From Pochonia chlamydosporia 170 (lineage: Eukaryota > Ascomycota > Sordariomycetes > Hypocreales > Clavicipitaceae), in the NCBI RefSeq assembly GCF_001653235.2, contig NC_035791.1:5146001-5210000 (forward strand): DNA of 64,000 bases. The letters run 5' to 3'. Positions within the stretch are counted from its first letter, which is position 1. Each line of letters starts with the position of its first letter. Below, piece after piece: positions 31,578 through 42,768 of this stretch. Both the position numbers and the translations under genes were made by a program. Under the pieces are notes generated by a model. The model was not told where the DNA came from. It saw nothing but the letters and a program-made list of their open reading frames with translations, and did no database searches.

Positions 31578-34247
31578 ATGGCTCGTGGCGGACAGCTGCT
31601 GGAAGATGCCTCCGACCACTCTCACGGACTCCGCTGCATGAGACATGCAGCGCAAGCAGTCGCCTCTCGACTAACAAGCCGTCGAGTTGCTGTTGCAATT
31701 GCATCCAGATTTACCAACAGACGATTTGCTTTCGCACTAGCCGTGGTGTCGGTGCTGAGCGCCAAGGCAGTGCATATTCACACACATGTCACTGCTTTGT
31801 CAAGGGTGCATTTGCTGCGATGGGGCTATTCGTTCTTCGCCCAGGATTTGGCGTTACTTCTTTTAATACGACTGTTGTTGGACAATTGGGTGTTTTCGGT
31901 GGTGAGGCCAGTACGAGCCCTCGCCACGTTTGGCGCCAGTGTCTTGTTATCCTTTGTCATTGCACTGGGCGCCATAAATGTTTCATTTTTTGTTGTTTCT
32001 GGCTCGGAAATTCATTGGCGCAACATTGCACTTGCTAGCGATTCGTCCTCCTGGTCCATGTTTCTTTCTGGGCTCTTTTCGCTTGCGCTTGTCGTATGTG
32101 CCGCCTTTGTAGCTGGCTGGCTACTGCAGGATGCCTTTTTTGCCTTGTTTGGTGTTGGGAGCGATCTACTGAGGTGGCCAGCTGCTGCCATTTTGCGAAG
32201 AACTCCTGGAATAAATCGCCTTTCACTCGAAGCGAACAACTACGACAGAATTCCCCAGCAGGATGTGGAATATGGCGAAAAGTTTGACCCGCGTGACGGG
32301 GAGTCATTATTTGACATCTCATCAATAACATCAGAACTCAAGGCACTCAATTGGAGGAGATGGATCAAACCGCTGCTATACTTGTTTATATTTGGGGCTT
32401 TGACAGCTCAAATTATTCTCTTCTTCATTCGGCCCCATGAAAGCTCACTAATATTCATGTCTTGGACATCTGCCCTGCTACCATTTGTAGACTTTTCCAA
32501 TTCGTCTCCGAATCTCGACAGTATGCAGCCTTTCTACCAGTCCGGGATTGGTCGTTCTTGGGATAATCGTACAGCCGTTCACAACGTTTCATCACCAGCC
32601 GGCATACCGTGGTCAATGGCCCGAACTATGGGCTTCTGGCAGCGGTACGTTCCCGAAAAACACTACAACGCTGCCAATGACCCGCTGAAGATATCGAACC
32701 TCAAAGACGATGTTTTGGCCAGTCTCCGAGACAAGCTCTCGAATGTGCCCATTCGCCACGTTGTGCTCATTTTCCTTGAAAGCACCCGAAAGGACGTGTT
32801 TCCCGTCAAGAAGGACGGCCTAGTCTGGAAGAAGCTGGCCGAGTCGTTTGAGAATGGAACCTTGCCCGAGGATGCCCAGGAGAAGCTAGCTGCACTGACG
32901 CCAAACGCAAATTTCATCACTGGAGATTATAATGACGGGTTTCCGCATCCCAAGGACCAGATGAAACGACGTGGCGGCCTCAACTTTAATAACGCGTATA
33001 CGCCAGCTACCTACACATTGAAGAGTCTTGTGGGGACACTGTGCGGCGCACCACCGCTGATTGCAGATTTCAACCTGGAAGTCGTTCACAAACTTCCAGC
33101 GCCGTGCATACCTCATATTTTGGACGCGTTGAACCATATTGACCCTTCCAAAGACAAACGGCAAGAAAAGACAGGGAGAGGGTTTCTGTCAGACAAATGG
33201 ACATCTTCATTTATGCAGTCTGTTACGATGGACTTTGATAGTGAAAAGGGGCTGCTCGAGTACATGGGATACCCACGAGAAAGACTCATCTCAAAAGAAT
33301 ATTTAAAGGGAGAGAAAGGCAATATTCCCAAGTTTGGGGTTTCTGATCTACCAGATGTGAATTATTTCGGCATCCCGGAGAGTCCGCTCGAGGACTATAT
33401 TAGAGATACATTTGTGTCTGCCAAGGAGAAGAATGAGCGAGTGTTTCTCACGCATCTCACGAGCACGAGTCACCATCCCTTCGGACTTCCCGAAAACGAG
33501 ACATACGTACCCATGGCACAAGGCATGGACGACTTTTCAAAATACGTCAATAGCCTTGGCTACGATGATAAGTGGCTAGGAAAAGTATTGGGTATATTGG
33601 ATGAGCAAGGGGTGGCAGACGAGACGCTCGTTGTCATGGTCGGCGATCATGGGCTGTCGATGCCAGAGAATGGACTAGTCTCGGCTTATTATAACCCGAA
33701 CGTGGGCAACTTGCATGTTCCCTTGGTCGTATCACATCCAAAGCTGCCCGTGGTGGATATTGACGATGCCGTCACGTCTTTGCAAATCCTTCCGACGATT
33801 TTGGACTTGCTTGTCGAGACAGGGTCACTCGCGCCGGAACACAGCCGTGTGGCAAAGGGCTTGGCAGCAAGAAGTTACGAGGGACAGACAATGATTCGAG
33901 AACTCAGGAAGTCGTCGTCGAAAACGGGTCAGGGAGACTGGCAGTTTACGGTTATAAATCCGGGGCGAGCAATGGTGAGCGTTCGAGATGCTCGCCAACC
34001 GCATTTGCGACTAGTGGTTCCCGTCATTGACAACATTGAATGGCGGTTCACGGATCTCAGCTCCGACCCGACTGAGGAAGCACCAGTGCAGGGCTTTGAA
34101 TTTCTTTCGTTTTTGCATAATGTGGAACGGACACATGGCGTGGAAATGGCCAAATGGGTAGAAGAAGCCGCATTCATCTCCCGGTGGTGGGTTGAAGACA
34201 ATAGCAAGCGATGGCGTTATGGTCCTTATAGAGATTACCTGCCGTGA
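31578..34247 (+). CDS. Membrane-bound sulfatase-fold protein (LtaS-like layout)
   Basis: Single-exon protein of 889 residues. About five hydrophobic segments occupy the N-terminal third: about 51-68, 80-98, 110-140, 160-185 and, after a soluble loop, 270-292. The rest is an alkaline-phosphatase/sulfatase-superfamily domain. Metal-site motifs are VVLIFLESTRKDVFP near 393 and VMVGDHGLSMPENG near 688, with HLTSTSHHPFG near 630. Where sulfatases carry Cys/Ser-x-Pro-x-Arg, this protein reads NAYTPATYTLKSLVGTLCG (about 471-489). It therefore lacks the formylglycine motif, and a threonine may be the nucleophile, as in phosphoglycerol or phosphoethanolamine transferases. The architecture resembles bacterial lipoteichoic-acid synthase LtaS. 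The real substrate is unknown. The start ATG has a good context (cacaATGG). Confidence 0.8.
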   Translation: MARGGQLLEDASDHSHGLRCMRHAAQAVASRLTSRRVAVAIASRFTNRRFAFALAVVSVLSAKAVHIHTHVTALSRVHLLRWGYSFFAQDLALLLLIRLLLDNWVFSVVRPVRALATFGASVLLSFVIALGAINVSFFVVSGSEIHWRNIALASDSSSWSMFLSGLFSLALVVCAAFVAGWLLQDAFFALFGVGSDLLRWPAAAILRRTPGINRLSLEANNYDRIPQQDVEYGEKFDPRDGESLFDISSITSELKALNWRRWIKPLLYLFIFGALTAQIILFFIRPHESSLIFMSWTSALLPFVDFSNSSPNLDSMQPFYQSGIGRSWDNRTAVHNVSSPAGIPWSMARTMGFWQRYVPEKHYNAANDPLKISNLKDDVLASLRDKLSNVPIRHVVLIFLESTRKDVFPVKKDGLVWKKLAESFENGTLPEDAQEKLAALTPNANFITGDYNDGFPHPKDQMKRRGGLNFNNAYTPATYTLKSLVGTLCGAPPLIADFNLEVVHKLPAPCIPHILDALNHIDPSKDKRQEKTGRGFLSDKWTSSFMQSVTMDFDSEKGLLEYMGYPRERLISKEYLKGEKGNIPKFGVSDLPDVNYFGIPESPLEDYIRDTFVSAKEKNERVFLTHLTSTSHHPFGLPENETYVPMAQGMDDFSKYVNSLGYDDKWLGKVLGILDEQGVADETLVVMVGDHGLSMPENGLVSAYYNPNVGNLHVPLVVSHPKLPVVDIDDAVTSLQILPTILDLLVETGSLAPEHSRVAKGLAARSYEGQTMIRELRKSSSKTGQGDWQFTVINPGRAMVSVRDARQPHLRLVVPVIDNIEWRFTDLSSDPTEEAPVQGFEFLSFLHNVERTHGVEMAKWVEEAAFISRWWVEDNSKRWRYGPYRDYLP

Positions 34248-34857
34248 GGCGGGCTGTTTTGATTGCATTGCATGGCATTGCATTGTATTAGCTGCATGGA
34301 TTCCTTGTTGTTTGTGGGATAGAAGAGCATCATTGAGGTTTCGGTTTCGGCCTCTGCCAGCAAGGCAAGCATTCGGTGCATTATCTATGATATGAGTTTA
34401 ACTATGGACAATTACATTCGACATATAGACTACAATATGGCATGATTGTGAGTGTTGGATGTGCGGCATAGGTGCGTAGAAGTGGTGACAAGGAAGCTGT
34501 ACATCAAGTTGGGTCAACGTATCCCGAACCAGAACGCATACAATACGAATATGATATAACCGGTCGTACGAGCCCGATCTGTCTCCGATGTGAGGAGATG
34601 AGAGAGAAACGACTTGACGTTTTCTGACCCCCACGGTTCGATGGCTTGGTGAACTTCACTCCACATACCCCCCACCAAGTCTATCGTTTATGACTTGTTA
34701 CTCCACGGATACCTTCAGTGTGGACGAATGGATGTGGGGTTGGCATCTCATCCCACAGCTCATCCATTGACCATGACCCCAACTCTACTCTCACTCTTTT
34801 CCTTTCTCAATTATTGAGTTTTGCATCTATTTCAATCGTCAGTGAAAATACAGAACC
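34248..34857. other. Intergenic region before the D-aminoacylase gene
   Basis: 610 bp with the sulfatase-fold gene's 3' UTR and the next promoter. A short GCATT-rich direct repeat sits at about 34260-34290. A pyrimidine-rich stretch precedes the next start, around 34775-34815. No gene is seen. Confidence 0.5.
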
Positions 34858-37619
34858 ATGGCCACAGATATCCTCTTCACCTCACCAACCGTCATAACCG
34901 GCGAAGAATCAGCCACTCCCTTTGTCGCAGACGTTCTTATATGCAATGGCTTAATCGCACAAATCAGCGAGCCGGGAGTCATAAATCCTCCTTCGGGAGC
35001 GAGAGTAATCGATGCCAAGGGCTATGTTCTGTCCCCGGGGTTTATTGACATGCACGCCCATTCGGATCTATATCTTCTTACGAATCCGGACCATGAGGCC
35101 AAGATAACGCAGGGATGTACCGTAAGTTTCACTTGCACCATACATCATATGAGTTTCAGATGAGTATAAGCTGACCGTCCATAGACAGAAGTAGTAGGCC
35201 AAGACGGCATATCCTACGCCCCCGTCCGCAACAACGCCCAACTCCAAGCTATCCGTGACCAAATCGCCGGCTGGAACGGCAACCCTACCGACGAAGAGTG
35301 CGCAACACTGCACAAGGGCGTCGGGATGTTTGAGTGGCGCACCGTAGGCGAATACCTCGACTGTCTGGAGAGGAACAAGACTGCCACAAATGTGGCGATG
35401 CTTGTGCCGCAGGGAAATCTGCGCCTGCTCGCGTGCGGACCACACGATAGTGTAGCTACAGAGGCAGAAATCCAAGACCAAGTAGCATTACTACGTGAGG
35501 CGATGGACCAAGGAGCCGTCGGCATGTCAAGGTACGTCACTCTCCTCTAAATGCAACAGCAGCTAACATTGTCAGTGGCCTGACCTACACGCCCGGCATG
35601 TACGCATCAACCTCTGAGCTCGGCATCCTGTGCAAAGCACTGTCCGAATATCCTGGCGCATTCTACGCCCCCCACCACCGAAGCTACGGCTTCAAAGCGA
35701 TAGAAAGCTACGCCGAGATGCTGGACCTCGGCAGCACGACCGGGTGTCCTGTCCGTATGTTTTATCGTCTCCCAGAGTGATGACGCTAACAGACGTAGAT
35801 TTGACGCACGCGACGCTCAACTTTGCGGAGAATAGGGGCAAGGCACCCCTTTTGATGGGCATGATTGACGAGAAGCTCGCTGCGGGCGTGGACGTCACGC
35901 TTGATACGTACCCCTATTTGCCGGGGTGTACGACGCTGGCGGCCCTGATTCCGAGCTGGGCATCGTCGGGGGGTCCGGCCGAGACGTTGAAGCGGTTGGA
36001 GGATCCGGAGACGAGGGAGAGGATTAGGGTTGCGGTTGAGGAGACGGGCTGTGATGGCGGGCATGGGATTCCTACGAATTGGGATGAGATTCAGGTACGT
36101 TTTCGTGTCCTCGCTTCGCTCGCTTTTTTGTCCTCGCTACGCTCGATTTGCGTGTCTTTTGGTTTATTGCTGCCTATCTTGTTTACACTCTTTGCTTTTG
36201 TGTCCTCGCCACGGTCGATTTGCGTATCCTTGGTTTATTATCGCCTCTTTTACTTGAACACTTTTTGTTTCCTCGCCTCGCTCGTTTTACGCATTCCGTT
36301 TCTTGCTTGCTTGTTACGTGTCCAGTTTACACCCTCGCCGTGCTCTTTGCATGTTTTCCACGGCCGTTAGAATATTTTAATCCCCATATTCACACAGTGC
36401 TACACGTCTATTCTTGTCTCTACTTCGCTTGTTGCGTGCCTAGCTCATACTCTTGCCGTACTCTTTACACATGTTTCGTATACTCGTTTGCACATCTTAT
36501 TCCTTATATTCACTCGCCGTTGCGTATCTGTTTTTTGGTCCTCGCTTCGCTCGTTGGATGGATCTTGTATGATATTGTATATCCCATTTGCAGCTCCCCC
36601 GTTTGGCTTATACTGTTGTGCGTCTTAACCCTTCTTTCTTGCTATTCTTTATAGCTGCTTTATTCTTTCCACCCTTTTGTTTACGCCCTTTATCTCACTG
36701 TTTCTTTTCGTTCACCACCTCTGCTTTAAACCGCACGCCTGTTCATCTGTTCACCTACGTTTACTCTCTGTTGTTATGATACTGCTTATTCCCGCACTTG
36801 TATTGCCAACCTATCCTCACTCTGTCATTATATCTCACACCCCGGCTTGCTCGCCTCAGTCACAAAGTCCGTGACTGTCATTTGCTCGCCATCATGCCAA
36901 ACAAGCAAGTGAACCTAGACACAACTCAAGCGAGCCACAAACACAAGCAAGAACCCCAGACCATTCACAAAATAAGCGAAGATACCCAAAAGACGCTTAA
37001 AACGAGCGAAGCGAGGAAAGAAAAAAAAAAGGCTAACAAAAAGCAGATAGGAACAACATCCCACCCCTCCATAGCATCATACTCCGGCCAGCGCGTATCC
37101 GCCGTCGCAAAATCCCAAAACAAACCCCCCCACGAAATCTTCTTCGAGGTTCTCACAAAGGACCGCCTCTCGACCTCGTGCCTCATGCACATCGGCAACG
37201 AGCCCAACGTCCAGGCCATCATGCAGCACCGCGTCCACATGTCCGGCAGCGACGCCATCCTGCACGGCAAGACGACGCACCCGCGCGCGTACGGCACCTT
37301 CACGCGGTACCTGGGCCACTACAGTCGCGAGCTGGGTCTGCTTTCGCTGCCGGACATGGTTGCCCATTTGACGAGTCGGCCGGCGAGGCGGCTGGGTGTG
37401 TTTCCGGGGAGGGGTGTCGTGAGGGTCGGGTCGGCGGCGGATCTGGTGCTGTTTGATGCGGAGAGGGTGAGGGATAGGGCGACGTTTGAGGAGCCGAAGC
37501 TGAGGAGCGAGGGGGTGAGGTTTGTGCTTGTGAATGGGGTGGTTGCCCTGGAGGAAGGGGAGATGGTGGGCGTGAGGGCTGGGAGGGTGTTGAGACGACG
37601 GGACGGGAGGGTTTCGTAG
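34858..37619 (+). CDS. D-aminoacylase / N-acyl-D-amino-acid deacylase-type amidohydrolase
   Basis: Metal-dependent amidohydrolase expected to release D-amino acids from N-acyl-D-amino acids, probably cytosolic. Exons 34858-35121, 35185-35531, 35576-35754, 35799-36094 and 37047-37619 give 552 residues. Visible motifs are VLSPGFIDMHAHSD (the HxH metal site, residue about 66), TEVVGQDGIS right after the first intron, SGLTYTPGMYAS, HHRSYGFKAIESYAEML, DVTLDTYPYLPGCTTL, and a C-terminal HGKTTHPRAYGTFTRYLGHY followed by GSAADLVLFDAERV. The last intron is 952 bp, roughly ten times the others, and is described separately. The splice NWDEIQ/IGTTSHPS fits the family. Fungal members also include dihydroorotase-like proteins, so the substrate is not certain. 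The stop is 75 bp from that of the convergent decarboxylase. Confidence 0.88.
36095..37046 (+). repeat. 952-bp repeat-rich intron with inverted terminal motif
   Basis: Intron with donor GTACGT and a CTAAC branch site 13 nt before the acceptor's last base. The 15-mer TCCTCGCTTCGCTCG is found exactly at 36108-36122 and 36539-36553. Near copies lie at 36131-36145, 36203-36217 and 36270-36284. Its exact reverse complement is at 37003-37017. The copies extend beyond the 15-mer into TTTACGC/TTTGCGTGTCTTTTGG-like sequence, so the element is longer than the core. The plus strand is strongly pyrimidine-rich up to about 36870 and purine-rich from about 36900 to 37045. Long open frames inside it (for example 36148-36654) are low-complexity Leu/Cys/Phe products of this bias and are not genes. 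Confidence 0.85.
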
Positions 37620-37694
37620 ATGTAGAAGCTCTAGATTGTCTACTGAAGAATCATACTCTTAACAATTCACGTCAATTCTTAAGTCCGTCATAAT

Positions 37695-39443
37695 CTACAG
37701 CCTCTCCGCCTCTCTGACCAACGCATCAAACACCTTCTGCACATGCTCCTCCCTCACGGCCGCAACCCCCGTGCCAACCCGAATCGCAAACTTATCCGCA
37801 ACAACCGTGCTCGTGAGGTAGAACTCCCCCGAGGCATTAATCCGCTCGTACACCTCCTCCGTCCGCCGATTCACATCCTCCTCATCCTTACCATTCACCC
37901 TCAGCGACACGAGCGCAAACCGCGCGGGCGTAAACACCGTGAACAAATCCGTTCTGCTCCTCAGCTTCGCTTCCAGACTCTCACCCAGGGAGACACCGTT
38001 GCGGATATGCGCCTGCAGACCACGGATGCCGTAGCTGCGGAGGACGAACCACAGCTTGAGGGAGCGGAAGCGCCGGCCCAGCGGAATCTGCCAGTCCCTG
38101 TAGTCGGTGACGAGCTCGTTGTCGGAGAACTGGTTCCGCAGGTAGGGGGGCTTGATGCTCAGCGCGGTGATGAGGTCGGCTCTCGAGCGGACAAAGGTGG
38201 CGCTGCAGTCGAACGTTGTGAGCATCCACTTGTGCGGGTTGAAGTTGAAGGAGTGGAAGTGCGTAAAGGGCTGCGTGAGGTGCTGGTTCTCGGGGAGGAG
38301 GAGCGCAGATCCCGCGTACGCAGCATCCACGTGGACGAATATCTCGGTTGCTCCCGCGGCGATTCTGTCCTGGAGAGTGGTGGCGATGCTGGCAAAGTCG
38401 TCGACGGCGCAGACGTCCGTTGTGCCCATGGTGGTGGTGAGGTAGAAGGGCTCGAGACCCTTGGCTTTGAGCTCGTCGAGCGTCTTGGCTAAGTGCTCGC
38501 CCTTCATGGCGAACCCGTCCTCCTCGTAGACTGGGACGGTTGCGAATCGCACGCCCAGCACCTGCGCGGCCTTCTTGGTGCTCGAGTGGGCGCCTGCGCT
38601 GCCGAGAGCAACGAGTTTACTTCGCAGTCGCCATGTTTCCTCCTCCTTTTCCTCACCGTCAGGGAGGTGGGCTATCTTTGCGGTGAGGTATTTGTCTCGC
38701 GCGCCAACCATGACTGTCAGGATGGCCTCGCTGGCCGTGCCGTGGAGGACACCGCCGCCGTGGGTGCTGCCACCGGAGGTGTAGCATTCGGGTAGACCGA
38801 GAGCCTGGGCGACCCAGTCGAGCACAATGGTTTCGAGCTCCGTCACGGCAGGGCTGCAGATCCAGTTGAAGTGCGCGCCGTTGAAGGCATTCGAGTACAT
38901 CTCCGCAATGGCGGCGGGATAGCTGCTCGAGCAGGGGAAGAAGGCCATGAATCCGGGACTGGACCAGTGTGTGATGCCGGGCATGATCTTGTCTTGGATG
39001 TCGGCGCGGATGGCGTCGAATGGCTCTGGATCTAAGGGCGCGGAGTGAGGCAGCAATGGGCGTAGATAGCCGGGTTGGACGTCGGAGACGACTCGCTTTG
39101 AGGCGACATTTTCGTGATAGTCGGCGACTGTGGTGGTTAGTTAGATTGACCGTGATTATTAGAGGGAGAGAGGACAAAATGTCGTCTTGAGTAGGATATG
39201 TAGGATATGGGGCAATTGACGAATTGAGGACCTTACTCGTGCTCGAGGAATGAGAAAGGAGACGTGAGGTTGGAATGTGATATGTGTGACGTGAAGACAA
39301 ACATGGCGGGGGAGGGGCAGCCACAAGACATTTGATCGTCTCAGAGCGCCAGACAAAAAAACAAAAACAAGAACAGCACCAGGGACCAACATACTCTCGT
39401 CAATGGCCGTCTTGGCCGCCGTTCTAAACTCGTTGATATCCAT
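37695..39443 (-). CDS. Aromatic-L-amino-acid decarboxylase, PLP-dependent group II
   Basis: Pyridoxal-phosphate enzyme that decarboxylates an aromatic amino acid such as tryptophan, tyrosine or DOPA; cytosolic. Exons 39443-39395 and 39127-37695 give 493 residues. The N-terminus MDINEFRTAAKTAIDE joins IADYHENV across a 267-bp intron, as in animal DDC. Motifs: HWSSPGFMAFFPCSSSYPA, ELETIVLDWVAQALGLP, GGSTHGGGVLHGTASEAIL, HVDAAYAGSALLLPENQHL (PLP-binding Asp), and FNFNPHKWMLTTFDCSATFV with the Schiff-base lysine near residue 315. The exact substrate cannot be read from the sequence. The region upstream of the second exon between 39128 and 39394 has no sign of another exon. Tail-to-tail neighbour of the D-aminoacylase. 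Confidence 0.93.
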
Positions 39444-40495
39444 GATTGTCCCTGTATGAAGCGCGCAGTCACCACAGACAACCCAAGCGAATTGCGACAC
39501 AAACCAGATTCTTCAACAACTCGCCAATGCGCCGTCGCATTATTTATGTATCCCCCATCCCACTTAGTCCCCGGTTTATCTTCCCTGCCCACTTCCAGTC
39601 GCCATGTGGTTCTGGTTCCAATGGCTTACGCCGGCTCCGCTGTCCCTGGTAGTTCCATGCAAGTGATTATCCCCGAACTCGGGACCGGGCCTGATTCCGC
39701 ACCGTTGTTCCTTTCGACACACCTCTCGGACGGTATAGCTCTTAGGTTAACCCGGTTCTTTGGGCTCTGCTTTGCTTCCAGGTCGTCATTCTGGATAAGT
39801 TATCGACTGCGATTAATTTTTACCCGTTGATTGGTAACATTGTATGCGGTGTGTTCCATCGACGCCACATGAAAGGCCCATTCGCCATGTCCATTCCCGG
39901 AAATCGGTAAGCAGTTCCGAGTCAGATGTTGCATTGAAAGCTGATCAGGGCATCCGTCCGATTGCGAGCCCCGGTATGTCATATATGTCAAGTTGCTGCG
40001 CCCTTCAAAGACATCCATGACATCTGTAGACATTCGCAGTCAATTAGAACAAAATGTCCAACCTGGGCCAAGACATGGCCCCCATCCGCAATACACATGA
40101 TAGGCGTGAAATGGTCCCAAAATATTTCAAAATTGTGTGATTGAAGCAAAGACAGTCATCTCGTAATGTACTAGTTTCTGGTCCCCGTCGATTTCCCAGT
40201 AGGTCCTTGCCTATTATTATCCCAATACCCATTCTCCGTGCTTCACAAAATGCTCGTCTAAAAGGAGTGTATGTACACTTCAAACGCCAGTCTTGATCCC
40301 AAAAAAAAAGGAAAGAAAAGGAAACAACAGGTGCACATGCCCGGCTTCAGACGCCTAATCAAGGCTATGCAAGCCGCAATCCGTTTGTAAGCTAAAAAGA
40401 AGAAATGTGAGACTCCAGCCCCATCAATGTAACAATATAAAGGAGTGACCAAAAACGCGAAATGTGATATGCCGTGGCCCAACGCCATTACGTCC
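39444..40495. other. Intergenic region between the decarboxylase and EMP70 genes
   Basis: About 1.05 kb, upstream of the decarboxylase and downstream of the EMP70 gene, both on the minus strand. The part around 40260-40495 is A-rich on the plus strand (T-rich in transcript sense) and probably 3' UTR. No gene is seen. Confidence 0.5.
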
Positions 40496-42768
40496 TTAAT
40501 CGACCTTGATAGCCCTAAGCAAAAATTTCATGTCAGCTTCTCCTTAATCTTCAAACTTCCACACCAACTTACCCATAGATTCTTCGAACGAATGCATAGG
40601 CGCTCAGGAATCCAATGGTTCCTGTCAAAAGCCCATAAACACAGCAAGCCATGAAGCTGTATGTGAAGAATAGCAAGCTGCTCACAAATCCGGTAATGTG
40701 TAACTTGAAGAAGTAATACCAGACGCTGTAGGCAAACACCCACAGGGCGCTGCCGCCGCCAACAAAGAATGACTGCCACCACCAGTGATAATTTTCAGAG
40801 CACAGTTGAATATAGACCGTCACAACCGTCACTTCGGCAATTGTCACCACCAAGATGATCGACACAACCGCCAAAAATCCAAACACGTAGTAATAGCCGC
40901 TCTTGTCCTGCCACATAGACTGGAACACAAATAGCAGCTCAATAAATATGACAGCGAACGGTATGAGTCCAGCCAGAAGAATCGACTGCATTGACTTGAT
41001 ATACCATGCCTGCTGTGGCACTTGGCGGGCAATGGTCGTTGTTCGGGTAGGATGCTCCCAAGCACCGGCTCTTAGGAAACCATAGTACGAGCCTGCCAGG
41101 ACAAGAGGGACCTGTACGCACAGCCACAGGAAGACAATGGCGATCAAAGTTCCAAAAGGAATAGCCGTACTCGAAGCCTGCGCCCATACAAACAGGTTGA
41201 GAATGAACACCAGGGCAAAAGCAAGGCCGGGGAACAAGAGAGCCGTGACCAATGCGTTGGCCCTGTAGTCCTTGCCGTCAAAACTCTTAAACACGCGAGC
41301 GGAAAAGTAGCCTGAGAAAAGACCAGCAAAAATGAACAGACCAACGCCCACACTGATGAAGCCGCCACGGAAGCTGGGATTCAATACGCCGAGCGCGCTC
41401 AACACAACCAGTCCCACAGCCATGAACACGAGCTGCATACCCGAACCGATGAGCGGTGCCAAGAGGCTGCCGAATCGCGGAGTCCTAAACACGTCGGCGT
41501 GGAGAAGTTTCCATCCTGTCACGTCCTCGAGAGCTTCGTCGTCGGAAGAGACATCGGCGTCATTGTCTACATCGTCGCCCTGATCCAGCAAGCCGGGCTT
41601 CTCCTTGGGTGTACGGTTACCGGATCGATTCTTTCGTTTTAATCTTAATTTTCCGTCTTCGGCCAGGGCATCCTTGTATCCCTTGATATCGGTGCGAATC
41701 GTCTTTGCCAGAATAATCATCACAATACCGGTCAACAAGCCGCAAATAATGAGCGAGTTCACAATAGCGAGCCAGTGAATACGCGAGCCCTCTTCCTGGT
41801 TCACAAAATACAGATCCCATCGGTGCGACCAGTCAATTGTGTCGTCTTCTCGGAAATAGACCGAGTATGTATAGGGAACACTCAGCATCCCCTCGGCACT
41901 ATCGTCGCCCTCAGTTGCCGCAGGCTGATAAGATGAATCGGTATGTCTCGGCGCGACGGAACCAATCGTCTTGTTGGGAGTCATGTGAAGCTCAAATGGC
42001 TGGTCCACGTTTTGCAAATCAATAGGACATCCCTTGGTGTCTCGTCTGTTGCTGTTTCCAATACTCTTGGGGTAGACTTCGAACCCGACAATGATCTTCT
42101 CCCCTCTGGCACCCGCTCGTCCTGAAGCCTTGCGATATCGAATCACAATAGTGTGGTGGTTATGCAGAAAGTAGTGTGCCTTGCCCGTGCTAGGAGAGAA
42201 TTCTGTGTAGCCAAGCTTGAACCCAGCAGCATAGTACTTCTTGGTCTTGTCCACTGTCACAAAGCTTGTTGCTCCAGGTAAATTGTCCACAATCCACTCA
42301 GCCACGTAACCATCTTTCACTAATTCCTTAGCACGTTGGAGGTCGCCGCTTGAAATGTCCCTGGTGCAGAGGACATTGCATGGCTTGTCCCTTTGCATGG
42401 CAAGTTCGATGTCCGAAGCCATGATTCGATCGCCTCGTAAGACCTCGCCCAGGTTGAGAGGGATGCTCTGCCCGCTTAAGAGCCCGCCGGCAGACTTGTG
42501 TTGCCCGGTAGGTGGGCAGACAAAGGGTAGATCGTAGTATGCATATTGGAGTTGGGTGTTATCCGAGTAGACCTTGTTGACCATGAGAGGGATTTGCTGT
42601 TCTTCCTTGTAGCTCTTGATTGACCATCCTGTTGAATGTGTTAGCAGGACAACTTAGGGACCAAGTCTACAGACGCTGAAGCTTACCAGGAATGTAAAAG
42701 CCGTCTACGGGACAAAGCAGTGCCAAGGACAGCAAGCTGCTCAGGCCCGTTCTCTTTATCCAAACCAT
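40496..42768 (-). CDS. EMP70: Endomembrane protein EMP70 / TM9SF family (nonaspanin)
   Basis: Nine-transmembrane protein of Golgi and endosomes, implicated in sorting of membrane proteins. Exons 42768-42687, 42628-40573 and 40514-40496 give 718 residues. An N-terminal signal peptide ends near VDGFYIPG. The lumenal domain includes LPFVCPP, the motif GEVLRGDRI and FHL-like HNHHTIVIRY. Nine membrane segments follow from about residue 290. The cytosolic loop between the first two is Asp-rich. The last exon has only 19 nt and encodes AIKVD plus the stop. It completes the C-terminal KxD/E motif that retains TM9 proteins in the Golgi through COPI (established knowledge). Without that exon the frame would stop after RRIYG. 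Confidence 0.95.

Noticed and set aside
34645..34665. GGTTCGATGG word resembling a tRNA T-loop
   Set aside because: No matching acceptor stem, D-arm or anticodon arm around it. No tRNA was supported anywhere in the window.
36148..36654. 168-codon frame inside the long D-aminoacylase intron
   Set aside because: Low-complexity Leu/Cys/Phe/Ser composition follows from the pyrimidine-rich repeats; no motif and no fit with the flanking exons.
37743..38492. 249-codon plus-strand frame opposite the decarboxylase
   Set aside because: Lies fully over conserved PLP-enzyme sequence and has repetitive Val/Glu/Arg composition typical of antisense frames.
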